From Mycolicibacterium anyangense (GTDB taxonomy: Bacteria > Actinomycetota > Actinomycetes > Mycobacteriales > Mycobacteriaceae), in the NCBI RefSeq assembly GCF_010731855.1, contig NZ_AP022620.1, positions 1,922,001-1,986,000 of the forward strand: 64,000 nt of DNA, in the 5' to 3' direction. The notes under the pieces were generated by a model. The model searched no databases. It had not been told where the DNA came from and was given only the letters and a program-made list of their open reading frames with translations. A program made the position numbers and the translations under genes. This document shows positions 34,710 through 44,727 of the stretch, in pieces; the first letter of the stretch is position 1, and each line of letters opens with the position of its first letter.

Positions 34710-35368
34710 CAACCGCAGCACCGACGGCAATCTCCGACGAGGTCGTGGCCGCTTGCGCACCGTGGTCGGCGATTCTGCGGACCGGCCAGACCCTGCAGAT
34801 CATCGACCTGCACGGCAACCAGGCGGTCGACACCCTGTTCTACGCCGTCGACGGTGACCGGGTGGATCCCACCGGCCGCTACAGCGCCCAGACCACCATC
34901 GCCGCCCAGCGCAACATCTTCCTGACCACCGGCTCGGTGTTGCGCGCGGCCGATGGCCGGCCCCTGGTGAGCATCGTGGCCGACGAAGTCGGCAACCATG
35001 ACACCATCGCCGGCGCCTGCTCCAAGGAGTCCAACACCCTGCGCTACGGCCACCACACCGTCCACCAGCACGCCTGCGCCGAGAACTTCCTGGCCGAGGC
35101 CGCCAAGTGGGGCATGGGCAAGCGCGACATCGTCTCCAACGTGAACTTCTTCATGAACGTCCCGGTTGAAGCCGACGGCACCCTCGGCATCGTCGACGGC
35201 TTGTCCGCACCCGGTAAGTCGCTGACGCTGCGCGCCGAGAGCGACACCCTGGTACTGGTGTCCAACTGCCCGCAGATCAACAACCCCTGCAACGGTTTCG
35301 ACCCCACGCCGGTGCGAATGGTGATCACCTCGCCGGAGTCCGATGTCGCGGGTCGGTCCGCTCCGTGA
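34706..35368 (+). CDS. DUF1989 protein, second subunit
   Basis: A 220-residue partner of the preceding protein. The family core is intact: [55 protein letters not shown] and the cysteine signature [18 protein letters not shown] near the C-terminus. Conserved His and Cys residues in [14 protein letters not shown] and NCPQ could bind a metal or act in catalysis. It is translationally coupled to both neighbours: an ATGA overlap upstream and GTGA downstream. Together the two proteins should make one enzyme. Confidence 0.88.
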   Translation: MTTAAPTAISDEVVAACAPWSAILRTGQTLQIIDLHGNQAVDTLFYAVDGDRVDPTGRYSAQTTIAAQRNIFLTTGSVLRAADGRPLVSIVADEVGNHDTIAGACSKESNTLRYGHHTVHQHACAENFLAEAAKWGMGKRDIVSNVNFFMNVPVEADGTLGIVDGLSAPGKSLTLRAESDTLVLVSNCPQINNPCNGFDPTPVRMVITSPESDVAGRSAP

Positions 35369-37365
35369 CGACCATCGAGGTGATCCGGCCGGGAATGCTC
35401 ACCACCGTCCAGGACTGGCCCGGCCGGATCGGCTACTGGCATGTCGGCGTACCGCCGTCGGGCCCGATGGACGACCTGTCGTTCCGGATCGGCAACCGGG
35501 TCCTGGGCAATCCCGAAGGAGCCGGTGGACTGGAGTGTACCAAAGCCGGTCCGGCCCTACGGTTTCCGGACGGCGCACGGGTGTGTGTCACCGGCGCGCC
35601 GGTGCCGGTGACCCTGGACGGCACCCCGGTGCCGCAGTGGCAGTCGGTCACCGTTGCGGCCGGCGGCGTCCTGGACGTCGGTATGGTCGACGGTCCGGGG
35701 ATGCGCTGCTACATCCTGATCGCAGGCGGACTCACCGAGCCCGAATATCTCGGCAGCACAGCCACCTTCACCCTGGGCACCTTCGGCGGGCACGACGGCA
35801 GGCCGTTGCGCGCCGGCGACCAGTTGACCGCCGCCGAGGACCCCGGGCCGGTATCGAGCCGGCCGGCCCGCGCCGCAATCGAGGAGCAGCCCTCGATCGG
35901 GCACCGCTGGGAAGTCGCCGTCACCGAGGGCCCGCACGCGGCTCCGGAGTTCTTCACCCGCGCCGATATCGACACGCTGGTCAGCACCGACTACACCGTG
36001 CACTTCAACTCCGACCGCACCGGTGTCCGGCTGGAGGGCCCCAAGCCGCAGTGGGCCCGCACCGATGGCGGCGAGGCCGGCCTGCACCCGTCGAATATCC
36101 ACGACAATGCCTACTGCGTCGGCACTTTGGACTTCACCGGCGATACCCCCATCCTGCTGGGCCCGGACGGCCCGAGCCTCGGCGGCTTCGTCTGCCCGGT
36201 GACCGTGGTCCGCGGCGACCGGTGGAAATTGGGCCAGATGGCGCCCGGTGACACCGTCCGCTTCGTCCCGGTCCGGGCCGACCGCGCCCCCTCCCTGGGC
36301 AGTATCGACGCCGATCGCCGGGCGTCGCTACCCCTGGTGATCTCGACCGCCGGCGACCAGGACGACGGTGTGCTGACCCGGTTCACCGCTGCCGACGACA
36401 CCGCTGTCACCGTCCGGCGTGACGGCGACGGCGGCCTGCTCGTCGAGTACGGGCCGATGGTGCTCGACCTGGCCATGCGCGCGCGGGTGCACGTGCTCTA
36501 CGAGCAGATGCTGGCCAGCGCGGTGCCCGGTGTCACCGAGCTCACCCCGGGTGTGCGCTCGCTGCAGGTGCAGTTCGATCCCGCGGTGATCGCCATGCCC
36601 GAGCTCGTCGACCTGCTGGCCCGCACCGACGAATCCCTGCCCGCCACAGACGAACTCGTGCTACCGAGCCGCACCGTGCGGTTACCGCTGTCGTGGGACG
36701 ACCCGGCCACCCACGAAGCGATCCAGCGTTACATCCACGGCGTGCGCGCCGACGCACCATGGTGCCCGTGGAACATCGAGTTCATCCGCCGGATCAATGG
36801 TCTGGCTGACGTCGATGCCGTCCACGACATCGTGTACAACGCCCAATACCTGGTGCTCGGCCTCGGCGACGTCTACCTGGGTGCCCCGGTGGCCACTCCC
36901 CTGGATCCACGCCACCGTCTGGTGACCACGAAGTACAACCCGGCACGCACCTGGACACCGGAGAACGCCGTCGGTATCGGCGGTGCCTATCTGTGCATCT
37001 ACGGGATGGAGGGCCCGGGCGGCTATCAGTTCGTCGGGCGCACCACGCAGGTGTGGAATCATCAGCACCCCAACGATTCCCAGTCCTTCGAGCCGGGCAC
37101 ACCCTGGCTGCTGCGCTACTTCGACCGGATCAGCTTCTACCCGGTCAGCGCCGAGGAACTCCTCGACTTACGGGCCGACATGGCAGCCGGACGCGGCAAC
37201 GTCGAGATCGGTGACGGCGAGTTCTCGATGTCGGAGTATGAGCGGTTCCTTGCGGGCAACGCCGAGAGCATCGCGACATTTCGCGCCCAGCAGGCCGAGG
37301 CGTTCACCGCTGAACGGCGGGCCTGGGACAAGGCGGGCGAGTTCGCCGGTCAGCTGGCCAGCTAA
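35365..37365 (+). CDS. Stand-alone carboxyltransferase (AHS2-AHS1) related to urea/guanidine carboxylase
   Basis: A 666-residue protein equal to only the carboxyltransferase part of urea/guanidine carboxylase. Residues 1-310 are the AHS2/KipA half ([22 protein letters not shown] in parts VQDWPGR and VPPSGPMDD, plus [14 protein letters not shown]). Residues 330-560 are the AHS1/KipI half ([38 protein letters not shown]). The tail from about 600 is the helix that normally leads into the biotin carrier. No biotin carboxylase domain, no biotinylated lysine motif and no allophanate hydrolase gene are found nearby. GTG 35365 overlaps the previous stop. Full-length relatives are about 1200 residues. 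Confidence 0.88.
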   Translation: MTTIEVIRPGMLTTVQDWPGRIGYWHVGVPPSGPMDDLSFRIGNRVLGNPEGAGGLECTKAGPALRFPDGARVCVTGAPVPVTLDGTPVPQWQSVTVAAGGVLDVGMVDGPGMRCYILIAGGLTEPEYLGSTATFTLGTFGGHDGRPLRAGDQLTAAEDPGPVSSRPARAAIEEQPSIGHRWEVAVTEGPHAAPEFFTRADIDTLVSTDYTVHFNSDRTGVRLEGPKPQWARTDGGEAGLHPSNIHDNAYCVGTLDFTGDTPILLGPDGPSLGGFVCPVTVVRGDRWKLGQMAPGDTVRFVPVRADRAPSLGSIDADRRASLPLVISTAGDQDDGVLTRFTAADDTAVTVRRDGDGGLLVEYGPMVLDLAMRARVHVLYEQMLASAVPGVTELTPGVRSLQVQFDPAVIAMPELVDLLARTDESLPATDELVLPSRTVRLPLSWDDPATHEAIQRYIHGVRADAPWCPWNIEFIRRINGLADVDAVHDIVYNAQYLVLGLGDVYLGAPVATPLDPRHRLVTTKYNPARTWTPENAVGIGGAYLCIYGMEGPGGYQFVGRTTQVWNHQHPNDSQSFEPGTPWLLRYFDRISFYPVSAEELLDLRADMAAGRGNVEIGDGEFSMSEYERFLAGNAESIATFRAQQAEAFTAERRAWDKAGEFAGQLAS

Positions 37366-39203
37366 CGCGAGCCGAGCAGCCCCGACAGGTACTCCGCGCG
37401 GCAGGCCCGGCGGGCCAGCTTGCCGCTGGTGGTCCGCGGAATCGCCCCGGCGGCGACCAGCAGGATGTCGGCCACCGGCAGGGCGTGCTGACGGGACACC
37501 GCGGCGCGGATCGCCTCGACGATGGGCTCGGGGTCGGCCTTGCCCGCCCCCGGTCCGCGCTCGGCGATCACCACCAGACGCTCACCGGTGCCTTCGGGTC
37601 CAGGCACCGAGAAGGCCGCCACGAACCCGCGGCGTACCGCACTCGACGCATCGGCGACGGTGGCCTCGATGTCCTGTGGGTAGTGATTGCGGCCGTCGAT
37701 GATCACCAAATCCTTGATCCGGCCGGTGATGTACAGCTCGCCGCCGAGGTAGACGCCCATGTCGCCGGTGCGAAACCACATTGCGTTGGGCGCGACGCCG
37801 TCGGCGTGGCTGCCACTGTCCAACCGCACCTGAAGCTTGTTGCGGAACGACTGGTCGGTCTCGCGTTCGCGGCCCCAGTATCCGCGGCCGACGTTCTCCC
37901 CGTGCAGCCAGATCTCGCCGACCCGGCCGTCGGGCAGCTCGGACTCCGAGTCGGGGTCGACGATCACCGCCCACTGGCTGCGGGCGACCCGCCCGCACGA
38001 CACCTGCGGGACGGCGTTGGGTGCATCTGGTGCGACCACCACGGCACGGCCCAGGCCGAGTTCCTCGCGGTCCAGGTAGATGGCCGTCGCCCGGTCATCG
38101 GAGCCGATGGTGGACACGAACAGCGTCGCCTCGGCCATCCCGTAGGACGGTTTCACCGCATTCGGTGACAGCCCATACGGCCCGAACACGGCATTGAACC
38201 TGTCGATGGAGGTGATGTTCACCGGTTCGGACCCGTTGATCAGGCCGGCGACATTGCTCAGGTCGAGGTCTTCCCCGGCAGGCGGCACACCGCGCTGGGC
38301 GGCCAGCTCGAAGGCGAAGTTCGGCGCCGCGGCGAAGGTCCGCCCGCGCTGGGCTTCCACGGCGAGCTCTTTGATCCAGCGGTGTGGGCGGCGCACGAAC
38401 GCCGTCGGCGACATCAACGTCAGATGGCCGCCGAACAACGCCGGGAACATGATCATCAGCAGGCCCATGTCGTGGAACAGCGGCAGCCAGCTGACGCTGG
38501 CGGTGTCCCAGTCCAGGCCCACCGAGATGATCATCTGCACCACGTTGGTGAGCACCGCCCGGTGGGTGATCTCCACACCGGCCGGGCTGCGCGTCGATCC
38601 CGAGGTGTACTGCAGATAGGCGATGCCGTTGCTGTCCAGCGCCGCGGGCACGAACGTCTGGCCGACCGAATCGGGCACCGCGTCGATGGCGATCACCCGC
38701 GGGCGGCGGGTGCGCGGAAGCTTGCGGACGAAGGCCTGGGCAGCCTCGGCGGCCGCCGTCGTGGTCAGCACCGCCGACGGCAGAGCATCGGAGAGCACCG
38801 CATCCAGGCGTTCGGCGTGGCCGGGCAGTTCCGGGGCGAACAGCGGCACCGCGATGTTGCCGGCCTGGATCGCAGCGAAGAAGCCGAGGACATAGTCGAC
38901 GCCCTGGGGAGCCAGGATCGCCACCCGGTCGCCGGGCTGGGTGACCTGTTGCAGACGCGCCCCCACGGCGCGCAGCCGCAGGCCGAGTTCGCGCCAGGTC
39001 AGCTCGATGGGTGTGCCCGCTGCGTCGTGCTCGAAGTCCAGGTAGCGGTAGGCGGCGGTGTCACCGAACTGGTCGATGTTGTGGTCGAGGAAGCGGGTGA
39101 TCGTCAGGTCGGCAGGCAAAGCGATGTTCCCGTCACCGTCGAGGTAATCCTCGAGCTTGAGCCGAATCCCCTGACCGGTGGCAGCTGTGGGTTCGTGACT
39201 CAT
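37362..39203 (-). CDS. Fatty-acyl-AMP ligase (FadD-type)
   Basis: A 613-residue adenylate-forming enzyme similar to mycobacterial fatty-acyl-AMP ligases such as FadD32, which activate fatty acids and pass them to polyketide synthases. Motifs are the P-loop-like [81 protein letters not shown] with the hinge and [20 protein letters not shown] end ([15 protein letters not shown]) with the catalytic lysine. The start is ATG 39203. No polyketide synthase or acyl carrier gene lies nearby, so its partner is elsewhere. Its stop overlaps the carboxyltransferase stop tail to tail (CTAA). Confidence 0.9.
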   Translation of the reverse strand: MSHEPTAATGQGIRLKLEDYLDGDGNIALPADLTITRFLDHNIDQFGDTAAYRYLDFEHDAAGTPIELTWRELGLRLRAVGARLQQVTQPGDRVAILAPQGVDYVLGFFAAIQAGNIAVPLFAPELPGHAERLDAVLSDALPSAVLTTTAAAEAAQAFVRKLPRTRRPRVIAIDAVPDSVGQTFVPAALDSNGIAYLQYTSGSTRSPAGVEITHRAVLTNVVQMIISVGLDWDTASVSWLPLFHDMGLLMIMFPALFGGHLTLMSPTAFVRRPHRWIKELAVEAQRGRTFAAAPNFAFELAAQRGVPPAGEDLDLSNVAGLINGSEPVNITSIDRFNAVFGPYGLSPNAVKPSYGMAEATLFVSTIGSDDRATAIYLDREELGLGRAVVVAPDAPNAVPQVSCGRVARSQWAVIVDPDSESELPDGRVGEIWLHGENVGRGYWGRERETDQSFRNKLQVRLDSGSHADGVAPNAMWFRTGDMGVYLGGELYITGRIKDLVIIDGRNHYPQDIEATVADASSAVRRGFVAAFSVPGPEGTGERLVVIAERGPGAGKADPEPIVEAIRAAVSRQHALPVADILLVAAGAIPRTTSGKLARRACRAEYLSGLLGSR

Positions 39204-39376
39204 GAGCGAATTTTACGATCGGCCAGCACGTTTCCTCGGCTGCCGCGCCACGGTTTGGCGTGGCGCGATTCGTCGCAGCGGCGGCTGCCGACATCGAAGC
39301 GCGACTTCGTGTTCACTTGGATGTGACACCCTCTGCGGCACACAGGCCGCCAACGGAGTCACTAGCGAAGGTGGAA

Positions 39377-40897
39377 ATGGCTGCAAAAGCTGCGGGTTCG
39401 TCCCGCCACGTCGAGGTTGAGCAGAAGTTCGACGTCCCCCCGGCAACGGTGTTCCCGTCCTTCGAGGGGCTGACGTTCGTCTCGCGGGTCGAGCGGCTGC
39501 CGTCACAATCCCTGGACGCGGTGTACTTCGACACATCAGACCAGGACCTGGCCCGGCGGCGTGTCACCCTGCGCCGACGCACCGGTGGCCCGGATGCCGG
39601 CTGGCACCTGAAACTGCCGGCCGGTCCGGATGCCCGCACCGAGGTGCACGCGCCGCTGGAGAGTGGCGACCACGCCGCGGCCGGCGAGGTGCCCGAGGAA
39701 CTCGTCGACATTGTGCTGGCGATCGTGCGCGACCGCCCGCTGGTGCCGGTCGCCCGGATCTCGACCACCCGCAACGTGGTGATGGTCTACGGCACGGACG
39801 GAGCCGCATTGGCCGAGTTCTGCGACGACGAGGTCACCGCATCGGCCCTCGATCCCGTTGACAGCAGCCCGGGCGAGGAGCAGCGCTGGCACGAGTGGGA
39901 GCTAGAACTCGTCGACGGCGAGGTCAAGGGCGGCAAGGAAGTGCTGCGCCGGCTGGGTAACCGGCTGCTCGACGCCGGCGCCGCCCCCGCCGGGCACGGC
40001 TCGAAGCTGGCCAAGGTGCTGCAGGCCGGGCTGCCCGCCCCCGCCCGCCCCGAGCCATCCGCCGACCCGGTGCACCGCGCGGTGGCCGAGCAGGTGGACC
40101 AGATGATGGAGTGGGACCGGGCGGTGCGGGCCGACACCTGGGATTCGGTGCACCAGATGCGGGTGACCACCCGCAAGATCCGCAGCCTGCTGCAGGCCTC
40201 GGAGGACGCCTTCGGCCTCACCGACGACGCCTGGGTGCTCGATGAACTGCGCCAGCTCGCCGGGGTGCTCGGGGTGGCGCGCGACGCCGAGGTGCTCGCC
40301 GAGCGCTATCAGCGGGCGCTGGACGAGTTGGCGCCGGAGCTGGTCCGCGGCCAGGTGCGGGAGCGGCTGGTGGATGGTGCCAACCGGCGCTACCAGGCCG
40401 GATTGCGCCGCTCGTTGGCCGCGATGCGCTCGCCGCGCTACTTCCGCCTGCTCGACGCGCTGGAGGCACTGGTGGCCGCCGAGCCGGCGCCGCCTGCCCC
40501 CGGCGAGGAGCACGCACCGGTGACCATCGACTCGGCGTACAAGCGGATCCGCAAGGCCGCCAGGACGGCCGCACACGCCGAGGAAGAACACAAAGACGAG
40601 GCGCTGCACCGAATTCGCAAGGGCGCCAAGCGCCTTCGCTATGTCGCAGCAGCCACCGGCGAGTCGAAGGTGTCCGAGCGCGCCAAGGTGATCCAGACCC
40701 TGCTCGGCGACCACCAGGACAGCGTGGTCAGCCGCACCCACCTGAGCCAGCAGGCCGAGGCCGCCCACGCCGCCGGCGAGGACACCTTCACCTACGGACT
40801 GCTGTATCAGCAGGAGGACGACCTGGCCCGCCGGTCCCGTGAACAACTGGACGAGGCACTGGGCGCCCTGAAGAAGGCGGTGGCCAAGGCGCACTAG
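39377..40897 (+). CDS. CYTH and CHAD domain protein (Rv2226 orthologue)
   Basis: A 506-residue protein with an N-terminal CYTH (triphosphate tunnel) domain and a C-terminal CHAD domain, which bind triphosphates and polyphosphate. The CYTH signature ExExK is HVEVEQKF at about residues 11-18, followed by RRVTLRRRTGG and a basic/acidic strand array. CHAD is histidine- and arginine-rich: SVHQMRVTTRKIRSLLQ near 255 and ALHRIRKGAKRLRYVAAA near 410. The ATG at 39377 (MAAKAAGSSRHVE) places the domain normally; the open frame runs 117 nt further upstream. Probable role is polyphosphate binding or inorganic triphosphatase activity. rnpB follows on the opposite strand. Confidence 0.93.
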   Translation: MAAKAAGSSRHVEVEQKFDVPPATVFPSFEGLTFVSRVERLPSQSLDAVYFDTSDQDLARRRVTLRRRTGGPDAGWHLKLPAGPDARTEVHAPLESGDHAAAGEVPEELVDIVLAIVRDRPLVPVARISTTRNVVMVYGTDGAALAEFCDDEVTASALDPVDSSPGEEQRWHEWELELVDGEVKGGKEVLRRLGNRLLDAGAAPAGHGSKLAKVLQAGLPAPARPEPSADPVHRAVAEQVDQMMEWDRAVRADTWDSVHQMRVTTRKIRSLLQASEDAFGLTDDAWVLDELRQLAGVLGVARDAEVLAERYQRALDELAPELVRGQVRERLVDGANRRYQAGLRRSLAAMRSPRYFRLLDALEALVAAEPAPPAPGEEHAPVTIDSAYKRIRKAARTAAHAEEEHKDEALHRIRKGAKRLRYVAAATGESKVSERAKVIQTLLGDHQDSVVSRTHLSQQAEAAHAAGEDTFTYGLLYQQEDDLARRSREQLDEALGALKKAVAKAH

Positions 40898-40906
40898 GCG
40901 CGCGGG

Positions 40907-41311
<405 letters not shown>

Positions 41312-41354
41312 CAACAACGTAGCGCCTCAGCGGGCTGTTCCGTAATCGACTCGG

Positions 41355-41975
41355 CTATCTGCGGCGAAGTTCGATGACGTTGTCGAGCAGTTCGGCCTGC
41401 TGACCATCCGGCCCGGTGGCGTGCCGCGGCACGCTGTCCACCCGGACCCGCTCCCACTGCCCCGGGTCCAACGCCAGGCCCTCGACCACCTCGTCGGCCG
41501 ACGGGAAGACGTGGTGGCGCACCTCCTCGGGCGCCCAGGGCGGCGCCCCGCCGTGGTCGACGATCAGCAGCGTGCCACCGGGTGCCACGGTGGCCGCGGC
41601 GCGGCGCAGGATGGCCGGGCGGTCCATGTCGACCATGCTGTGGAAGAACTGCGCCGACACCAGATCGAACGGTCCCTCCGGCAGGGTCTGGGTCAGGTCG
41701 TGCTGTTGAAAGTCGATGTGCGACAACACTCCCCGCTTGTCGGCTTCCTTGGCGGCGCGGGCCAGCGCGGTGCTGGAGACGTCCACGGCCACCACCTCCC
41801 AGCCGTGTTCGGCGAACCAGATGGCGTCCCCGCCCTCACCGCAGCCCAGATCCAGCACGACGTCGCCATCGAGCTGCGGGACGATCTCTTCGAGCCGGGC
41901 GTTGACCCGTCCGCTCCAGATCTGCGGCTTCTCGGCGTAGCGCTGTTCCCAATGGCTGTGGTGTTCGTTGTCCAT
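41355..41975 (-). CDS. SAM-dependent methyltransferase, class I
   Basis: A 206-residue methyltransferase with motif I VVLDLGCGEGGDAIWFAEHG at about 39-58, the acidic SAM ribose strand VVAVDVSSTAL, DFQQHDLTQ and the PPGG-type post-motif APGGTLLIVDHG. The start is ATG 41975 (MDNEHHSHWEQRYAEKPQIWSG, in two parts MDNEHHSHWEQRY and KPQIWSG). The HWEQRY opening resembles TehB/thiopurine-type small-molecule methyltransferases. It is divergent to an XRE-cupin regulator with 47 nt between start codons and an operator there, so that regulator probably controls it. The substrate is unknown; a detoxification role is possible. Confidence 0.9.
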   Translation of the reverse strand: MDNEHHSHWEQRYAEKPQIWSGRVNARLEEIVPQLDGDVVLDLGCGEGGDAIWFAEHGWEVVAVDVSSTALARAAKEADKRGVLSHIDFQQHDLTQTLPEGPFDLVSAQFFHSMVDMDRPAILRRAAATVAPGGTLLIVDHGGAPPWAPEEVRHHVFPSADEVVEGLALDPGQWERVRVDSVPRHATGPDGQQAELLDNVIELRRR

Positions 41976-42006
41976 ACCGGCAAGCTTGCCGCGCCCCATC
42001 CCGACT

Positions 42007-42034
42007 GGCAATGTTGTTTGCCATGCAGGCAAAC
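42007..42034. promoter_or_regulatory. Operator overlapping the start of the XRE-cupin gene
   Basis: GTTTGCCATGCAGGCAAAC (42016-42034) has perfect 7-base arms around ATGCA, and the ATG in the centre is the chosen start codon at 42023. A third half-site GGCAA lies at 42007-42011, one helical turn upstream of TTGCC at 42018-42022. Three evenly spaced half-sites in a 47-nt divergent gap indicate autoregulation by the XRE protein together with control of the methyltransferase. Confidence 0.6.
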
Positions 42035-42598
42035 ACCGATGATGACGTCGACCTCCGGGTGCGCCGAAGGCTGCGCGAGTTGCGCGCCCGCCACGGCATG
42101 ACACTCGACGACGTCGCCTCGCGGGCCGGTATCGACGTCTCGACGCTGAGCAGGCTGGAGTCGGGCAAGCGACGGCTGGCGCTGGACCACCTGCCCCGGC
42201 TTGCCGCAGCGCTGTCGGTGAGCAGCGATGAGCTGCTCGGAACGCATGAGGCCGTCGACCCACGGGTGCGGAGCACCTCGCACACCCGCCATCTGGTCAC
42301 CTATTGGCCGCTGACCCGCGGCGGCGGGGCGGGCGGCCTGCAGGCCTTCAAGATCCGCATCAGCGCCCGGCGCCGCACCCCGCCTGCCGAACTCCCCACC
42401 CACGAAGGCCACGAATGGCTCTACGTCTTGTCGGGCCGGCTTCAGCTGATCCTGGGCGAGCGCCAGTTCGTCATCGACCCGGGCGAGGCGGTGGAGTTCA
42501 GCACCTGGACACCGCACTGGTTCGGCACCGTCGACTCCCCCGTGGAGGCCATCATCCTGTTCGGCCCGCACGGCGAACGGGTGCACCTGCGCGATTAG
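42023..42598 (+). CDS. XRE-family regulator with C-terminal cupin
   Basis: A 191-residue regulator with an N-terminal lambda-repressor-type HTH (LRARHGMTLDDVASRAGIDVSTLSRLESGKR, in parts MTLDDVASRAGI and STLSRLESGKR; residues about 20-50) and a cupin domain at about 110-190 (HEGHEWLYVLSGRL, DPGEAVEFSTWTPHWFG) that may bind a small ligand. ATG 42023 (MQANTDDDV) and ATG 42011 are both possible; the first is preferred because the operator palindrome is centred on it. Without a Shine-Dalgarno the message may be leaderless. It is divergent to the methyltransferase gene. Confidence 0.9.
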   Translation: MQANTDDDVDLRVRRRLRELRARHGMTLDDVASRAGIDVSTLSRLESGKRRLALDHLPRLAAALSVSSDELLGTHEAVDPRVRSTSHTRHLVTYWPLTRGGGAGGLQAFKIRISARRRTPPAELPTHEGHEWLYVLSGRLQLILGERQFVIDPGEAVEFSTWTPHWFGTVDSPVEAIILFGPHGERVHLRD

Positions 42599-42620
42599 CC
42601 GATCCGGGTCCGCCGGAGTC

Positions 42621-42655
42621 CGTCGCACTGCGACGATGCCGTTAATCTCGTAGGC
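42621..42655 (+). promoter_or_regulatory. Promoter of the nitrilase-LacI pair, predicted leaderless, with a small palindrome
   Basis: TAATCT (42643-42648) is a good -10 hexamer, and only seven bases follow before the GTG at 42656, so the transcript is probably leaderless. Just upstream, CGTCGCACTGCGACG (42621-42635) has perfect 6-base arms and overlaps where a -35 would be; it could be an operator or the end hairpin of the preceding gene. Confidence 0.5.
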
Positions 42656-43468
42656 GTGACAGCTCATGACCACACCGATCACGGTGCCGGCGGTCCACGT
42701 GAAATCAGGGTTGTCTCAGTTCAATGCAGCCCGTCGCCGCGAAATCTGGACGCGAACGCCTCCTACGCGGCCGCCGTCTTGAGCAACCACCCCGATGCAG
42801 ATGTGTGCGTGTTCCCGGAGCTCTTCTTGAGCGGCTACACCACCGTAGACCTGAACGAGATCGCAATCGGGCGCTCACATCCGCTCGTCCATCGCCTCGG
42901 TGCACTGTGTCGCGAGCACCGAACCGCTCTCATGCTGGGCTTCGTCGAAGACGATGTCGCAGGGTATTTCAACTCACTGTTGATCATCGACCGGGACGGT
43001 GACCTCGCGGCGGTCTATCGCAAGACTCATCTGTTCGGCGAGGAGAAGCACGCCTTCGTCGCCGGCGACGAGATCCACACAGTCGAGGTCGCCGGTGTGG
43101 CCGTAGGTCCGATGATCTGTTTCGAAACCGAGATTCCGGAGATCGCACGCACTCTCCGCCGGACTGGCGCTGAAGTCCTGACCACAGTCGCTGCGAACAT
43201 GAAACCGTACGGACCGGATCACGAACTCGCCGTCCGCGCGCGCGCCCTGGACAACAGGATTCCCCACGTCTACGTCAACCGGGTGGGACACGAATCGGGA
43301 TTCGAGTTCGCGGGAGGATCACTGGTCGCCAGTTCTGACGGGACGACCCAGGCATCCTGCGGCACCGGGGAGAATGTGACCGAAGCGGTGGTCCGCGTGG
43401 GCGACCGGGTGCCGAGCGTCATCGACTACATCCACCATCTGCGGCCCGCGCTGTACGGACATCGATGA
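42656..43468 (+). CDS. Carbon-nitrogen hydrolase (nitrilase superfamily)
   Basis: A 270-residue amidase of the nitrilase superfamily with the catalytic triad visible: Glu55 in FPELFLSGY, Lys123 in YRKTHLFG and Cys155 in GPMICFETEIPE. The usual CYDxxFPE around the cysteine is CFETEIPE, which is uncommon. Likely activity is hydrolysis of a small amide or carbamoyl compound in the cytoplasm. The start is GTG 42656 just behind a -10 element. It overlaps the LacI regulator gene by ATGA and begins a catabolic group with a permease and an M24 hydrolase. Base use appears less GC-rich than its neighbours, hinting at transfer. Confidence 0.88.
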   Translation: MTAHDHTDHGAGGPREIRVVSVQCSPSPRNLDANASYAAAVLSNHPDADVCVFPELFLSGYTTVDLNEIAIGRSHPLVHRLGALCREHRTALMLGFVEDDVAGYFNSLLIIDRDGDLAAVYRKTHLFGEEKHAFVAGDEIHTVEVAGVAVGPMICFETEIPEIARTLRRTGAEVLTTVAANMKPYGPDHELAVRARALDNRIPHVYVNRVGHESGFEFAGGSLVASSDGTTQASCGTGENVTEAVVRVGDRVPSVIDYIHHLRPALYGHR

Positions 43469-44472
43469 AGAAGTCACGGGTCACCATTCGTGATGTGGCC
43501 GCCGCTGCCGGGGTATCCACCACCACCGTCTCCGCAGCGCTGAGCGGACATGGGCGGCTGCCCGAAGGCACCCGAATCCGGGTGCGGGCGGTCGCCGAAA
43601 AGCTGCAGTACAAGCCCAGTTTGAGTGCACAAAATCTGCCCTCCGGCCGGACCGGGGTCATTCTGGCGGCTATCGCATCACCCGGAGCGGCGCTGACCGC
43701 AACCTTCGATGTGGATTACTTCGTCCAAGTGTTGAGTTCTGCGGCCGACGCCGCTGCCCAGCGCGGCGTGGTCCTGGCACTGGTTCCGCTGTTGTCGGCC
43801 AACGCGCAACACCCGAACATTCCCTCGGATGGGGTCATCATCGTCGATCCCGTTCCCGAGTTCCCGCTCCTGCGTGAGGCGGTGTCCCGCCACCTTCCGC
43901 TGGTAACAGCGGGTCGTGCCACCGGCGTTGACGTGGCTTTCGTCGACAGCAACTTCTCGGAGGTGGTCCCCGAAGGACTGAACTTCTTGCGGGCATCCGG
44001 GGCGACCGCCCCCGCTCTACTCACCAGCGAGAGTTCAGCGTCCTATGTGCACGACTGCACGACCGCCTACCTGGCCTGGTGCGCCGATCACGAGGTGTCA
44101 CCCCGGATCTGTAGCATCGCCGGCGCCCTCACCGAGGAAGCCGCTCGGGTGGCGGCGACCAGACTGCTCGCCGACACCAAGCCGCCGGACGCCTTCTTCG
44201 CCACCTTGGACAGGCTCGCGTTGGGCGCTTACGCAGCGCTGCGCAGTCGCGATCTTCCCCTCGACGGCAGGGTGCTGAGTCTCGGCGACAGCCGATCATT
44301 GGAAACCGACACCGTCCGCATCTCCGCGATCGACCTATCCCCAGCCGCCATCGGCGCCGCATGCGTCGAGGTCCTGCTCGACGTGATCAACCAACAAGCC
44401 GGCCCGACCGAGGTGATCATTCCAGGTCGCCTCATTGCGCGCACGACCGGTGCGGCCGGCGCGACAACCTGA
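43465..44472 (+). CDS. LacI-family transcriptional regulator
   Basis: A 335-residue regulator with the LacI HTH and hinge at residues 5-60 (VTIRDVAAAAGVSTTTVSAALSGHG in parts VTIRDVAAAAGVS and TTTVSAALSGHG) and a periplasmic-binding-protein-like sensor domain (GVILAAIASPGAAL, DGVIIVDPVPEFPLL, PPDAFFATLDRLALGAYAAL). It is coupled to the nitrilase gene by an ATGA overlap. A perfect LacI-type operator at 44661-44678, between this gene and the permease, is its probable target. The effector is expected to be the imported substrate or its breakdown product. Confidence 0.92.
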   Translation: MKKSRVTIRDVAAAAGVSTTTVSAALSGHGRLPEGTRIRVRAVAEKLQYKPSLSAQNLPSGRTGVILAAIASPGAALTATFDVDYFVQVLSSAADAAAQRGVVLALVPLLSANAQHPNIPSDGVIIVDPVPEFPLLREAVSRHLPLVTAGRATGVDVAFVDSNFSEVVPEGLNFLRASGATAPALLTSESSASYVHDCTTAYLAWCADHEVSPRICSIAGALTEEAARVAATRLLADTKPPDAFFATLDRLALGAYAALRSRDLPLDGRVLSLGDSRSLETDTVRISAIDLSPAAIGAACVEVLLDVINQQAGPTEVIIPGRLIARTTGAAGATT

Positions 44473-44632
44473 AAAGTCCGAATACCGCGGACCGCGCGAT
44501 GATCTAATTGCCTTGTATTGCAGTGCATTTCGACTGGCAACTACGCACTCAGCGAAGCACTGCGCACACCAGCTGCGACCAGCCGGGGCAGCTCCGCTCG
44601 TAAACACTCCGTTACCGAACACTCTCCGGATC

Positions 44633-44678
44633 TTGACTCCGGCGCGGAAGCGACCATACTTGCGGAAACGTTTCCGCA
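44633..44678 (+). promoter_or_regulatory. Permease promoter with perfect LacI-family operator at the start site
   Basis: TTGACT (44633-44638) and CATACT (44655-44660) are spaced by 16 nt. Immediately after lies TGCGGAAACGTTTCCGCA (44661-44678), a perfect 18-bp palindrome with the central CG typical of LacI/GalR operators. Binding there would cover the transcription start. The permease ATG is 50 nt downstream. The rest of the 255-nt gap 44473-44727 shows no gene. Confidence 0.8.
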
Positions 44679-44727
44679 CGCTCGCGAAGACGCCATCCCA
44701 CCGGCACAGCGTTCCAAGGAGAGGCTC

